Origin: QYOJ01 sp964449285
Lineage (GTDB): Bacteria; Bacteroidota; Bacteroidia; Bacteroidales; FEN-979
Length of the DNA: 64,000 bases
Direction of reading: 5' to 3'
NCBI GenBank assembly: GCA_964449285.1
Contig: CAYUZX010000008.1
Location: 4,070 to 68,069, forward strand
Under the pieces are notes generated by a model, which saw only the letters and a list, made by a program, of their open reading frames with translations, was not told the DNA's origin and did not search any database. Numbering within the stretch: the stretch's first letter is position 1; each line of letters begins with the position of its first letter. This document shows positions 1 to 10,289 of this stretch, one piece after another. Position numbers and translations under genes: made by a program.

Positions 1-3000
1 ATACCAACAGCAATGGCTGCACAGCAGCCACTGCCACAGTCAAAAATGTAACCGTTAATCCGTTGCCTGTACCCACCATTACAGGTCAGGGAACGGTTTG
101 TGCCGGAACAGACAGTGTAATTTACACTACCGAAGCCGGAATGACCGGATATACATGGATAATCTCAGCAGGTGGAACGATCATAGCCGGCGGAACCTCC
201 ATAAGCAACACGGTTACCGTGACCTGGAACACCACCGTCGCACAAACCGTATCTGTGAATTATGTGAACGGGAACGGATGTACAGCTGCTTCAGCAACAG
301 TAAAAAATATCACAGTCAATCCGTTGCCGGTACCAACAATCACCGGAGCAGACATAATTTGTGTAGGTGAAAGTGGTGTGACATATACCACCCAACCTGG
401 AATGACGGGCTATGCCTGGTCGATTTCGGCAGGTGGAACCATCACAGGCGGAGGCAGTGCAAACAACAATACAGCCACCGTCACCTGGAATACGATTGGT
501 GCACAAACCCTGAGTGTGAACTATGTGAACGGGAATGGATGTACAGCGGCCACACCATCAGTTAAAAATATTACTGTCAACCCGTTACCGGTACCAACAA
601 TTACGGGTTCGGGAGTTGTATGTGCCGGCACTGCAGGTGTAATCTATACAACCGAGACCGGAATGACCGACTATACCTGGACCACCTCAGCAGGGGGAAC
701 CATAACGGCAGGAACCGGCACACATGCCGTCACCGTTACATGGAATACGCCGGGGTCACAGACAATTAGTGTTAGTTATACCAATGCCAGTGCTTGTGCC
801 ACTACCACCCCAACGGTCAAGAATATAACCGTAAACCCCTTGCCTGTGCCAACCATTAATCCTGCTTCCATCATGTCGGAGAGCTTTGAAAACGGGGGCG
901 CTATCCCTTCCGGCTGGGCAATCGAAATACTGGCATCAAATAATACGATAACTTTTCCTGCAACCACCAGTTATCCCTCCGGATATAATGCCTTCAGTGG
1001 CACCTATCTCGTTCGGTTCAATTCATACGAAAACGGGAATGGAGTTATCCGGCTAAAAAGGAACACACCCATTTCTACAATAGGCTCCCCCAATGTGAAT
1101 GTGGATTTTGCCTGGCTGGAGAGCCCGGGGTTTTCCACATCCAATGACCGGGTGGAAGTGGAATGGTCGCTGGATGGTGCAACCTGGAACTCGGCAGGAA
1201 CCTTTCCCCGGCACAACACGGTTGCGGGTTGGAAGATCAAAACCCAGCAGTTACCCCTCGGAGCAGGAGGACAACCAGCGCTGTATATTGCCTTTAAATT
1301 CACCTCCGATTTTGGCAACGACTGCTACCTTGACCTGGTCAACGTGTATCAAAGCAATTCATCCGTCTGCACCGGAAATTCTGTATCCTATCAAACCGAA
1401 ACTGGAATGACTGCCTATGGTTGGACCCTCTCTCCCGGGGGAACCATTACGAGTGGATTAGGTACAGCATCCATCATGGTCTTATGGTCAACTCCCGGAT
1501 CCAAGACGATCGGTGTAAACTATACAAACGCAAACGGCTGCAAAGCCAATCTACCAACAACCACAACAACAACGGTTAATCCTCTTCCAGTTCCGACAAT
1601 ATCAGGTCCCGCCTCTGTATGTTTACATGACACTGTTCTATATCGGACCCAGAAGAACATGACATCTTACCTGTGGAGCATTTCATCGGGAGGAACGATC
1701 ATCGGATCAGCTGCCGACAGTTTGATTACCGTAGCCTGGGATTCCGCTGGTACCCGATGGGTAATTGTGACATACACGAACACAATTGGATGTACAGGAA
1801 CCAATCCTGCTCCCTTCAATGTCACCGTGAATCCACTTCCGGTTCCTACGATCACCGGACCCATCAGCCTCTGCAAAAACACCATCGGAACCTATCAAAC
1901 GGAACTGGCTATGACAGACTACTCCTGGGCTGTTTCTCCGGGCGGTGTGATTCTGACAGGGTTGGGCACGAGAACAATTACAGTACGGTGGGATTCGGCA
2001 GGTGCCCGCAGCATATCGGTAAACTATACAACCGTTCCGGGTTGTCAGGCGCTGGCCCCGACGATGTTGCCGGTCATTGTTCACCCCCTTCCCACACCTA
2101 CGATTAACGGTCAGGATACTGCCTGTGTGAATTCTACCGGGAATAATTACACGACAGAGGCTGGGATGACAAATTACCTATGGACCGTATCCACCGGTGG
2201 AGTAATTACAGGAGGGGGAACAACCTCCAGCAATTTTGTTACCGTTACCTGGGCAAGCATCGGCAACCATTCTGTAAGTGTAAACTACACGACCCTATCT
2301 GGCTGTTCTGCAGCAACAGCTACAAACTTTTCTGTCCTTGTGAGCCTGATTCCAACACCAGAGTTATTTGGTCCTGCCACACCCTGTGTTCTGTCACCTG
2401 AAACCTACTCAACACAACAGATGATGGAATCCTATAACTGGTCGGTCTCCCCAGGGGGAGTTATCACTTCGCCTACCGATACCAGTGCGATCGTGGTTTT
2501 GTGGAACACCGCTGGAAACCAATACGTAATTGTTAACTACACCACCCCTGCTGGTTGCACAGGTCTAATCCCCGACACCCTCCCAGTTATCGTCAACTCC
2601 CGCCCTACTCCCTCCATCTCCGGACCGATTTCCGTTTGTGAAGGCACAGGAGGGCATGCCTACACTACTGAACCGATGAAAACTGCCTACCAATGGACAC
2701 TTTCGGGCGGAGGGACTATCATCTCCGGAGCCGGAACCAATGTCGTTACAGTAACATGGGACTCGGCAGGCGCGAGACAAGTGATGGTGAATTATACAAA
2801 CCCGTCGACCGGATGCAACGCCTTAGCCCCCACTAGCTATGCTGTCACCGTCAAACCCAAGCCGAATCCCGTTATACTGGGCCCAACACCCGTCTGTAAA
2901 GGAATTCCAGGAAACAATTACACCACTCAAAGTGGGATGCTCAACTACATCTGGAATGTCTCCTCCGGGAATACAACAACCTCAGGTGGGACAACTGGCA

Positions 3001-4634
3001 GCAATTTTATCACGATCACATGGAATATGGTGGACACGCAAACGGTTTCGGTTAATTATACCGCAACAAACGGTTGTACGGCTCAAACTGCCAAGTCCTT
3101 TAAGGTCAAAGTCAATCCGTTGCCGACTCCAACGATCGGCGGACCCGATACGGTATGTGCTACTACATCCGGGAATCTCTATGGAACACAGCCAGGAATG
3201 TCCAACTATAGCTGGGTAATCTCAACGGGTGGAACCATTACTTCCGGACTCAATACCGACACCATTACCGTTACCTGGGCTCAGGCCGGAGCCCGATGGG
3301 TTTCAGTCAACTACAGCGACAGCAACGTGTGCTCCGCTGCTGCACCTTATGTTTACAACGTCCATGTCTTGTCATTGCCGGTACCAACCATCACCGGACC
3401 TGCAACAGCTTGTGAGGGATCTACAGGAAAAACATATACCACGCAAACTGGCATGACCAACTACCTGTGGGCTGTCTCCAATGGTGGCACGATCACCGCG
3501 GGCGGAAGCGACTCGGTCAATTTTGTGACTATTACCTGGGATTCCGCGGGAGCACAAACGGTAAGCGTCGGGTATACCAATGCAAGTGAATGTACTACCG
3601 GAACCCCAACAGTGTTTAATGTTACGGTTAACCCCCTTCCTCTACCCTCCATAACCGGGGCGGATACTGCCTGTGCGAATGCCGGTAACTATGCTTACAC
3701 CACTGAAACAGGGATGACCGGATACCAGTGGACCACCTCCGCCTCAGGGATGATCACCTCAGGAATGGGAACTTCACAGGTGCAGGTAACCTGGCTTGGG
3801 ACCGGAACCCAATGGGTAAGTGTCAGCTACACGAACGGGAATGGCTGCAGTGCAGCTATACCTTCTACGCTCACAGTATTGGTTGAAGGCTCTCCCGGAC
3901 AGATGGGACCGATTACGGGCTCCGACTCAATCTGTGGCGTTGCAACCGGTATCTCCTATTCAACCAATCCTATTACCAATGCAACCTCTTATAACTGGTC
4001 TGTTCCACCCGGCGCCATCATCACTTCCGGGGCAGGAACTACATCTATCCTCGTTGATTATCCAACAACAGCCACCAGCGGGAATATGACTGTAACCGCC
4101 AGTAACGCCTGTGGAAATGGAGCGCCATCGCCTCCTCTTCAGATCTCTGTCACGCAAATTCCTGCAACACCGGTGATCACGCTTATCGGGAATGTGTTGC
4201 AAAGCAATATTCCTGATGGGAATCAATGGTTCCTCAATGACACCCTGATACCTGGAGCAACCGGAGCCACATTTCATGTATTGGAAGAGGGAGATTATTG
4301 GGACAAGGTGATCATCAATGGCTGCGCATCCGACACATCCAATCACATCTATGTCATCATCACAGGAATTGAAAATCCTGTAGGCAAGGGCATCTCACTC
4401 TATCCCAACCCGAACGATGGGACATTCACACTCCGGTTCAACCAAACTACAGATGAATCCTATGTAGTTATGGTTGTAAATCAACTGGGCTTGAAGGTGA
4501 CGGAAAAAGAGCTGCTGGTCAAACCAGGGAACTCTGAACACCAAATCGATTTGCGGCCACTGCCGATTGGAGTTTATACGATTCTGATTTCGGGAGAGAC
4601 AAAACGGGTAGTGAAGAAAATCGTTGTGAAATAA
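1..4634 (+). CDS. T9SS-sorted giant PKD-like repeat surface protein (5' end outside window)
   Basis: The reading frame is open from the first bases, so the true start lies upstream. The visible part holds about thirteen copies of an ~85-residue Ig/PKD-like unit. Each has a PxPTITG linker, a Cys near VC, a YTTE.GMT.Y.W core, a GGTI turn, a VTW strand, a SVNYT strand and a second Cys (GC), suggesting one disulfide per unit. A degenerate fourteenth unit starts near 3890. The fourth unit (about 885-1360) is interrupted by a different domain that starts SESFENG and resembles choice-of-anchor-J/cleaved-adhesin modules. The last ~85 residues (from about 4370) form a type A T9SS sorting domain: YPNPNDGTF, then GVYTILISG and a basic VVKKIVVK tail. 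Known for the family: such proteins are exported through the outer membrane by T9SS and attached to the surface or released. A role in adhesion is inference. Confidence 0.9.
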   Translation, partial: TNSNGCTAATATVKNVTVNPLPVPTITGQGTVCAGTDSVIYTTEAGMTGYTWIISAGGTIIAGGTSISNTVTVTWNTTVAQTVSVNYVNGNGCTAASATVKNITVNPLPVPTITGADIICVGESGVTYTTQPGMTGYAWSISAGGTITGGGSANNNTATVTWNTIGAQTLSVNYVNGNGCTAATPSVKNITVNPLPVPTITGSGVVCAGTAGVIYTTETGMTDYTWTTSAGGTITAGTGTHAVTVTWNTPGSQTISVSYTNASACATTTPTVKNITVNPLPVPTINPASIMSESFENGGAIPSGWAIEILASNNTITFPATTSYPSGYNAFSGTYLVRFNSYENGNGVIRLKRNTPISTIGSPNVNVDFAWLESPGFSTSNDRVEVEWSLDGATWNSAGTFPRHNTVAGWKIKTQQLPLGAGGQPALYIAFKFTSDFGNDCYLDLVNVYQSNSSVCTGNSVSYQTETGMTAYGWTLSPGGTITSGLGTASIMVLWSTPGSKTIGVNYTNANGCKANLPTTTTTTVNPLPVPTISGPASVCLHDTVLYRTQKNMTSYLWSISSGGTIIGSAADSLITVAWDSAGTRWVIVTYTNTIGCTGTNPAPFNVTVNPLPVPTITGPISLCKNTIGTYQTELAMTDYSWAVSPGGVILTGLGTRTITVRWDSAGARSISVNYTTVPGCQALAPTMLPVIVHPLPTPTINGQDTACVNSTGNNYTTEAGMTNYLWTVSTGGVITGGGTTSSNFVTVTWASIGNHSVSVNYTTLSGCSAATATNFSVLVSLIPTPELFGPATPCVLSPETYSTQQMMESYNWSVSPGGVITSPTDTSAIVVLWNTAGNQYVIVNYTTPAGCTGLIPDTLPVIVNSRPTPSISGPISVCEGTGGHAYTTEPMKTAYQWTLSGGGTIISGAGTNVVTVTWDSAGARQVMVNYTNPSTGCNALAPTSYAVTVKPKPNPVILGPTPVCKGIPGNNYTTQSGMLNYIWNVSSGNTTTSGGTTGSNFITITWNMVDTQTVSVNYTATNGCTAQTAKSFKVKVNPLPTPTIGGPDTVCATTSGNLYGTQPGMSNYSWVISTGGTITSGLNTDTITVTWAQAGARWVSVNYSDSNVCSAAAPYVYNVHVLSLPVPTITGPATACEGSTGKTYTTQTGMTNYLWAVSNGGTITAGGSDSVNFVTITWDSAGAQTVSVGYTNASECTTGTPTVFNVTVNPLPLPSITGADTACANAGNYAYTTETGMTGYQWTTSASGMITSGMGTSQVQVTWLGTGTQWVSVSYTNGNGCSAAIPSTLTVLVEGSPGQMGPITGSDSICGVATGISYSTNPITNATSYNWSVPPGAIITSGAGTTSILVDYPTTATSGNMTVTASNACGNGAPSPPLQISVTQIPATPVITLIGNVLQSNIPDGNQWFLNDTLIPGATGATFHVLEEGDYWDKVIINGCASDTSNHIYVIITGIENPVGKGISLYPNPNDGTFTLRFNQTTDESYVVMVVNQLGLKVTEKELLVKPGNSEHQIDLRPLPIGVYTILISGETKRVVKKIVVK
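63..3890 (+). repeat. Tandem PKD-like domain repeats in coding sequence, ~255-bp period
   Basis: The unit boundary recurs as a near-identical stretch encoding NPLPVPTITG (for example near 60, 320, 585, 1580, 1830, 3110, 3370 and 3625). Similarity is highest among the first three units and lower in the middle ones, as expected for an array growing by local duplication. These stretches are prone to recombination and to misassembly in short-read data, so the true copy number may differ. Confidence 0.85.
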
Positions 4635-4635
4635 C

Positions 4636-5787
4636 CTACTCCCTCTGCTTCAACTCCTCTGATTTCACGAAATAACTTCCTTTGACTACCACTCTGGCAT
4701 CAGCAGGCATCGGTTCCGATAAGAAAATCTGGATATAGCCACCTTCCGAAAAACCGGTGGTTACTTCCATCCGGCGAAACATGACCAGCGAATCAGTCTC
4801 CTTGGAACATGTGTAGTAGATATAGGTATCATCTGTCCCCTCACCTACCACCGATTCTTCGGGAAGCGCATCCACCTCCTGCTCATCGGTATGGATCTCA
4901 GCGGATACGAACATCCCGGGGAGAATATGTTGAGAGGTATTCGTAAAACTGGCAATGACCTTCACGGTACGGGCATCCTGTTCCACCATCTTGCCGATGC
5001 TAATCACAGCGGCTTCATAGACTTCAGGGCCGAGATTGGCCAATGTAAAAGTAACACGCTGACCTATTGAGATAAAAGGAACATCCTTCTCAAAAACCCG
5101 AATCTCCAGGAGGAGGTTATCTTTATCGATGATCTGAAACATCGACTTATTAGGCTCAACATACTGACCGATAGTGATTTCCATCTCTTCAACCGTGCCT
5201 GAGATCGGGCTTACAATGCCGGCAACCGGTTGTATGCTTCCTTCGTTCAAAGCTTCCAAAGGGATGTTGAACATCTCCATCTGCATACTCAACGACTGGA
5301 ATCTAGCTTCCAGGTCGGTAAGGTCTTTTCTCGCCTCCTGCAGCTTTTTATCAGCGTTAATCTTCTCCTTGTTAAGCAACTCCTGTCGCTCAAATTCACT
5401 CTTTTGAAACTCCCAGAGGCTTCTGGTAGATATATACTTCTGTTGAACTTCGATAATTTCAGGAGAAGTGATTGAGGCCAGTAACTTGCCTTTGGAGACT
5501 CTATCTCCAACGTTAACGAGGATCGACTCAACCGTGCCTCCTATCATGGTTCCGACAAAGGCGTTCTTCTGCCATCTGAGGATTAGTTTGCCTTTGGCTT
5601 TAATATCCTTGGAGAGCACTTCCCTGGTCAGCTTCCCTAATGTGATCTTGCCGATCTCTATCTGTTCCTTATTAAGAACGACCAGACCTGAATCGGGTGT
5701 ACCTTCCTCACTCTTTTCTTCCGTAACAGGGGTCTGATGACAACCTGCCAGAAAGAGGCAGAATAAAATTCCTGTTAATGTTCTCAT
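4636..5787 (-). CDS. RND efflux periplasmic adaptor lipoprotein (CzcB/CusB-like membrane fusion protein)
   Basis: A 383-residue adaptor that would link an inner-membrane RND pump to an outer-membrane channel. The N terminus is a lipoprotein signal (hydrophobic FCLFLAGC, Cys at ~16), so it is predicted to be anchored by lipid. A lipoyl-like half (GGTVESILVNVGDRVSKGKLLASI) precedes a coiled-coil hairpin (about residues 110-160, rich in K, E and Q), a second lipoyl half (GIVSPISGTVEEMEITIGQYVEPNKSM) and beta-barrel/membrane-proximal domains. ATG at 5787 lies 2 bases after the stop of the upstream pump gene, so the two are almost certainly co-transcribed and translationally coupled. No His-rich metal-binding stretch is visible, so the transported ion cannot be named. 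Confidence 0.9.
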   Translation of the reverse strand: MRTLTGILFCLFLAGCHQTPVTEEKSEEGTPDSGLVVLNKEQIEIGKITLGKLTREVLSKDIKAKGKLILRWQKNAFVGTMIGGTVESILVNVGDRVSKGKLLASITSPEIIEVQQKYISTRSLWEFQKSEFERQELLNKEKINADKKLQEARKDLTDLEARFQSLSMQMEMFNIPLEALNEGSIQPVAGIVSPISGTVEEMEITIGQYVEPNKSMFQIIDKDNLLLEIRVFEKDVPFISIGQRVTFTLANLGPEVYEAAVISIGKMVEQDARTVKVIASFTNTSQHILPGMFVSAEIHTDEQEVDALPEESVVGEGTDDTYIYYTCSKETDSLVMFRRMEVTTGFSEGGYIQIFLSEPMPADARVVVKGSYFVKSEELKQRE

Positions 5788-5789
5788 GA

Positions 5790-8700
5790 TTAGATTTTTC
5801 CCAGTAACCTGTTTATTTGGATCACTGTTTGATTGAAACGATTAAGTGCGTCTAAGTACTCTAATTGCAGAGAGAATGCCTCATTCAGGGTGAAAATATA
5901 CTGAAAGAGGTTAATCTCACCGGCACGGTAGCTCTTCTCGGCTGAAGAGATCATCGATAACGAAAGGGATAAACCCTTTTCATCAAAGTAGGTCAGGGTG
6001 TATTCTGCCTTCTCCAACTCCTTCTTGTAGCGATACCATTTGCTTTCGAGATGAAGTATCCCATTCTCGATCTCGTTGAATGCGATATCCCGCCTGATTT
6101 TGGCTGATTTAATTTTTCCCATCGGGACCCAGAACCATACCGGAAGTGAAATCCCATAAGTCCATCCGGTAAAAGGTTCTACGTTGTCAAGGCTCTGTGT
6201 AAACCACCCGATATTGAATGAAGGCGCCAGACGCCATGACTCCTTCCGGAGATTAGCTTTTTCGTAAGACAGTGCAGACGCCAGATAGTTCATGGTAAGG
6301 TTATCTGTCAATCCGCCGGAAGGAAGCAGCGGTGTTTCGATCCGTTCAGGAAACGCAGAGGGCGCTATATAATCCGTATCAGAATGGATCATCGTCTTGA
6401 GTTCATTGCAGGTTGCTTCCACATCGGCCCGCAAGGATCTTACATCCAGTTCGGTCTTTGCTTTTCTTGACTCACTGATCAGAAGATCCAGATGATTCAC
6501 ATCACCAGCATCAAACTGCTTTGAAGTAGCATTGTAAAAAATGCCGAAAATGCTATCCTGCTTCTCTTTCAGTCTTAGTTTGACAGTCGTGATCCACCAC
6601 TCCATATAAACTGATTTTACTTCGGTGAGGAGTTCCACCTTCTGCAGTTCCGAGAGAAATGAAGTGACTTCGGTTTTTGCTCTCTGGGCTGCCACCTTTT
6701 CAACATATACCATTGGGAAATCAATCTCTTGACTGATGACCACTTTGTAGTCTTTCAAGGCAGAATTGATCTCCCCAGTTTCAATAGCCACAGTTGGTGA
6801 TGCCAGGTCGAACTCCGACATGATCAGGCTCTTCTCTGCCTTTTTCTCCAGTTCAAAGTTTTTCAATTCAATGGTGTGATGAAGTGCAATATCCACTGCC
6901 TGTGGCATTGTAAGAATTTTGGGGTCACCACTGTTTTGCCCATTCATTGCTGAAGGTAATAGAAACAGGAGAAACAAAATTGCGGCTGGAGGCAACTTCT
7001 TCTTTGGCCATAACCGGATCCTGGTGAGAGCGCAATGAAATCCCTCCTGGAAGGTATAATACAACACCGGAAGTACGATTAGGGTAAGAAGTGAGGCTGT
7101 AAGGATGCCTCCGATTACAACCGTTGCCAGTGGTTTCTGAACTTCAGCGCCGGCAGCAGTGCTGAGAGCCATGGGGACAAAGCCAAATGCAGCTACCAGG
7201 GAGGTCATGATAACGGGGCGAAGCCTGTCTGATGTCCCCTGCTTGATCCTCTCCCAGATGTCAGTTATCCCCTCTTTTTCCAGCTGGTTGTAATGAGATA
7301 TCAGGACAATCCCGTTTAAAACGGCAATCCCGAAGAGGGCAATAAATCCCACACCGGCCGAAATGCTGAAAGGCATCCCTCTGATCAGCAATGCCCAGAT
7401 GCCACCAACAGCAGCGAGGGGGATAGCAGTGAATACCATAACAGATTGTTTAAATGAGTGAAATGCAAAAAATAACATGATAAAAATCGCAGCCAAAGCA
7501 ACGGGAAGAGCAATGGAAGAAGTACGTTTGGCTGTCTTCAGGTTCTCAAACTGCCCTCCGTAAGTAAAGTAGTAACCGGCAGGTAAGATCATCTGGCGGG
7601 TTAGTTCCCGGTCAACCTCATCAATAAATGATTCCACATCCCGGTTTCTTACATTGATCCCTATCGTTGCCCGACGTTTTGTCTCCTCCCTGGAGATCAG
7701 CATCGGGCCGCTCACCTCACGGATATCCGCAACCTGGCTGAGAAGGATCAGTTCTTCATCGGGGCGGTTTACCCGGAGGCTTCGGAGAGCATCTACATTT
7801 TTCCTGTACACTTCATCCAGCCTTACTACCAGATCAAACCGCCGCTCACCTTCAAAGACCAGTCCTGCTGTTTGACCGGCAAAAGCGGTACGAATGATGG
7901 AATTCATCTCATTGATGTTCAATCCATACTGAGCGATCTTATCGCGATTATAGGTAACCACCAGCTGAGGCAACCCAACGATCTGATCAACCTTTACATC
8001 ACCTGCACCGGGGATTTTATTGATGATGGAGGCAGCCCGGTTTGCCTGGTCAAATAAGATATCGAGATCCTCTCCAAAGATCTTCACGGCGACATCTGTC
8101 TTCACTCCAGTCATCAACTCATTGAACCTCAATTGAATAGGTTGTGAGAAATCAAAACTCGCCCCAGGTATGACAGAGAGTGAAGCTTTCATCTTGTCCA
8201 CCATCGCCTCCCGGGTACTAGCGCTAACCCACTCCTTTTTCGGCTTCATGGTAATCATCACATCGGCATCCTCAATGGCCATCGGGTCTGTTGGCACTTC
8301 AGCCGAACCAATTTTAGAGACCACATGAATGACTTCAGGGAACTGCTGCGTAAGGATCTTCTCTACCAGCGTGGTGGTTGCAATACTCTGCGAAAGGGAA
8401 GAACCGGGAGGGAGGGTCAGCTGGCAAGCAAGGTCGCCCTCTTCCAGTGTAGGAAGAAACTCCCCTCCCATCCGGGAGAAAATCCACAGGCTAATGAGTA
8501 CGATTACGGAAGCGCCCATAATGACCAGCACCGGAAGCCGCATGGCGATATTCAGGGTCCGGTCATGCCATCGGTGCAGGTAATCCATAAGCTGCTCGGA
8601 GATATTTTTCTTAAAATGGATCCTTTTTCTGAGAAAGATGGAGGCGACCATCGGAACGTAGGTAAACGATAGGATTAGCGCACCAATTAGCGCGAAACTA

Positions 8701-10139
8701 ACTGTCTGGGCCATCGGTTTGAACATTTTTCCTTCAATTCCGGTGAAGGCGAAGATAGGGACATAGACGATTAGAATAATCAACACGCCAAAGACAGCAG
8801 AGTGGCTCACGCGGCTAGTGGCTTTGAAAATCGTGTCATCCATCTTCGGCTGGTCAAGCCGCTGCATATTAAAATGCTTCTGCAACTGATGCATGATCCC
8901 TTCCACAACGATCACAGTTCCATCCACAATCAATCCGAAGTCAATGGCTCCCAAGCTCATCAGGTTTGCTGACACGTTGAAAACCTTCATCATTGCAATG
9001 GCAAAGAGCATTGAGAGGGGAATGACCGAAGCCACGATCAACCCGGAGCGCATGTTTCCAAGCAAAAGAACCAGGACAAAAATCACGATCAATCCTCCTT
9101 CGATGAGGTTGGTAGTGACGGTGTGGATGGTTTTCCCAATCAACAGGGATCTGTCAAGATAAGGCTTGATCTCCAGTCCGGGAGGTAGTATTTTCTCCAC
9201 TTTCCGGATCCGTTCCTTCACCAGGTTAGTCACTTCGGCGCTGTTGGCTCCTTTCAGCATCAACGTAATCCCTCCAACCGCTTCACCTTTTCCATCTTTT
9301 GTCATAGCACCGAAACGAGGTGGAGAACCAATCTTTACGATGGCTACATCCCGGATGGTGATAGGAAGGCCGTTCACCTCCTTGACTACAATCATTTCGA
9401 TATCCCCGATATTTTTTACAATGCCCTCGGTGCGGATATAATAAGCCTCCTGCCGTTTTTCGATGTAACTTCCACCGGAGTTCTGGTTATTATTCTCGAG
9501 GGCATCAAAGATCTCGGGAATTGTAATGTTCATCCCGACCAGATGCCGAGGATCTATCGCTACTTCATACTGTTTCAGCAGTCCGCCGAACGAGCTGATC
9601 TCCACAATACCCGGAATGCCAGCCAATTGCCGCTTGACGATCCAATCCTGTATGGTCCTGAGGTCATAGAGTGAGTACTGATCCTCATACCCAGGTTTTG
9701 GTTCAAGCACATACTGGTAAATCTCTCCCAGACCCGTTGTCACAGGCATCATCTCCGGCGCCCCATAGTCGGCCGGAATTTGTTGTGTCGCCATAACGAT
9801 CTGTTCGGAGACAATCTGTCTGGCACGCATCACATCGACATCATCCTTGAAGACGATCGTGACCACAGAAAGCCCAAACCTCGAAAGAGAGCGGATTTCG
9901 GTCACATCCTGGATGTTAGCCATTGCCGCTTCAACAGGGAACGTGATGAACTGCTCCACCTCTTGAGGGGCCAGGGATGGTGAGATTGTAATCACCTGAA
10001 CCTGGTTGTTGGTGATATCGGGGACAGCATCGATGGGGAGCCGGATAAAACTATAGATTCCCCAGGCAATCAGTGCAATTGTCAACAGGCCGATGACCAG
10101 TTTGTTTTTGATTGAAAAGGTGATGATTTTGTCAAGCAT
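5790..10139 (-). CDS. CusA/CzcA-family heavy-metal RND pump fused to a TolC-like outer-membrane factor
   Basis: This 1449-residue protein combines two normally separate parts. Residues 1 to ~1035 are an HME-type RND permease: an N-terminal transmembrane helix, porter domains, and a TM4 region reading DFGLIVDGTVIVVEG, the acidic proton-relay signature of the CzcA/CusA branch. Residues ~1050-1449 resemble CzcC/TolC outer-membrane factors (two long helical repeats; AEKSYRAGEINLFQYIFTLNEAF near the end is typical). Between them is KKKLPPAAILFLLFLLPSA followed by MNGQ, which looks like a cleavable Sec signal, so the precursor could be processed into pump plus channel. Fusions of this layout are known in Bacteroidota. 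It precedes the adaptor gene, giving a complete tripartite exporter in two genes. Substrate (Cu/Ag or Zn/Co/Cd) is not determined. Confidence 0.9.
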   Translation of the reverse strand: MLDKIITFSIKNKLVIGLLTIALIAWGIYSFIRLPIDAVPDITNNQVQVITISPSLAPQEVEQFITFPVEAAMANIQDVTEIRSLSRFGLSVVTIVFKDDVDVMRARQIVSEQIVMATQQIPADYGAPEMMPVTTGLGEIYQYVLEPKPGYEDQYSLYDLRTIQDWIVKRQLAGIPGIVEISSFGGLLKQYEVAIDPRHLVGMNITIPEIFDALENNNQNSGGSYIEKRQEAYYIRTEGIVKNIGDIEMIVVKEVNGLPITIRDVAIVKIGSPPRFGAMTKDGKGEAVGGITLMLKGANSAEVTNLVKERIRKVEKILPPGLEIKPYLDRSLLIGKTIHTVTTNLIEGGLIVIFVLVLLLGNMRSGLIVASVIPLSMLFAIAMMKVFNVSANLMSLGAIDFGLIVDGTVIVVEGIMHQLQKHFNMQRLDQPKMDDTIFKATSRVSHSAVFGVLIILIVYVPIFAFTGIEGKMFKPMAQTVSFALIGALILSFTYVPMVASIFLRKRIHFKKNISEQLMDYLHRWHDRTLNIAMRLPVLVIMGASVIVLISLWIFSRMGGEFLPTLEEGDLACQLTLPPGSSLSQSIATTTLVEKILTQQFPEVIHVVSKIGSAEVPTDPMAIEDADVMITMKPKKEWVSASTREAMVDKMKASLSVIPGASFDFSQPIQLRFNELMTGVKTDVAVKIFGEDLDILFDQANRAASIINKIPGAGDVKVDQIVGLPQLVVTYNRDKIAQYGLNINEMNSIIRTAFAGQTAGLVFEGERRFDLVVRLDEVYRKNVDALRSLRVNRPDEELILLSQVADIREVSGPMLISREETKRRATIGINVRNRDVESFIDEVDRELTRQMILPAGYYFTYGGQFENLKTAKRTSSIALPVALAAIFIMLFFAFHSFKQSVMVFTAIPLAAVGGIWALLIRGMPFSISAGVGFIALFGIAVLNGIVLISHYNQLEKEGITDIWERIKQGTSDRLRPVIMTSLVAAFGFVPMALSTAAGAEVQKPLATVVIGGILTASLLTLIVLPVLYYTFQEGFHCALTRIRLWPKKKLPPAAILFLLFLLPSAMNGQNSGDPKILTMPQAVDIALHHTIELKNFELEKKAEKSLIMSEFDLASPTVAIETGEINSALKDYKVVISQEIDFPMVYVEKVAAQRAKTEVTSFLSELQKVELLTEVKSVYMEWWITTVKLRLKEKQDSIFGIFYNATSKQFDAGDVNHLDLLISESRKAKTELDVRSLRADVEATCNELKTMIHSDTDYIAPSAFPERIETPLLPSGGLTDNLTMNYLASALSYEKANLRKESWRLAPSFNIGWFTQSLDNVEPFTGWTYGISLPVWFWVPMGKIKSAKIRRDIAFNEIENGILHLESKWYRYKKELEKAEYTLTYFDEKGLSLSLSMISSAEKSYRAGEINLFQYIFTLNEAFSLQLEYLDALNRFNQTVIQINRLLGKI

Positions 10140-10222
10140 ATCTGGAGAAATACGAATTCAAGTCAAAATTAGGAGAATTTTTGGGAAATGGAAAATAATG
10201 CTGGGACGGGATTGATGGGATG

Positions 10223-10247
10223 AGCCGCAATAAATTGCGGCTGTACA
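10223..10247. repeat. Dispersed palindromic repeat, copy 1 (AGCCGCAATAAATTGCGGCT core)
   Basis: A 20-base near-palindrome (AGCCGCAAT, two-base loop, ATTGCGGCT) followed by GTACA. The reverse complement of the full 25 bases occurs exactly at 24253-24277. It lies in the 150-bp divergent gap between the efflux operon and the next gene. It could form a hairpin, but an element copied at two unrelated sites is better read as a REP-like repeat than as a dedicated regulatory site. Confidence 0.75.
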
Positions 10248-10289
10248 CGAAATATCAATAAATTTACACCCTGAAGTTAACTCCCGACC

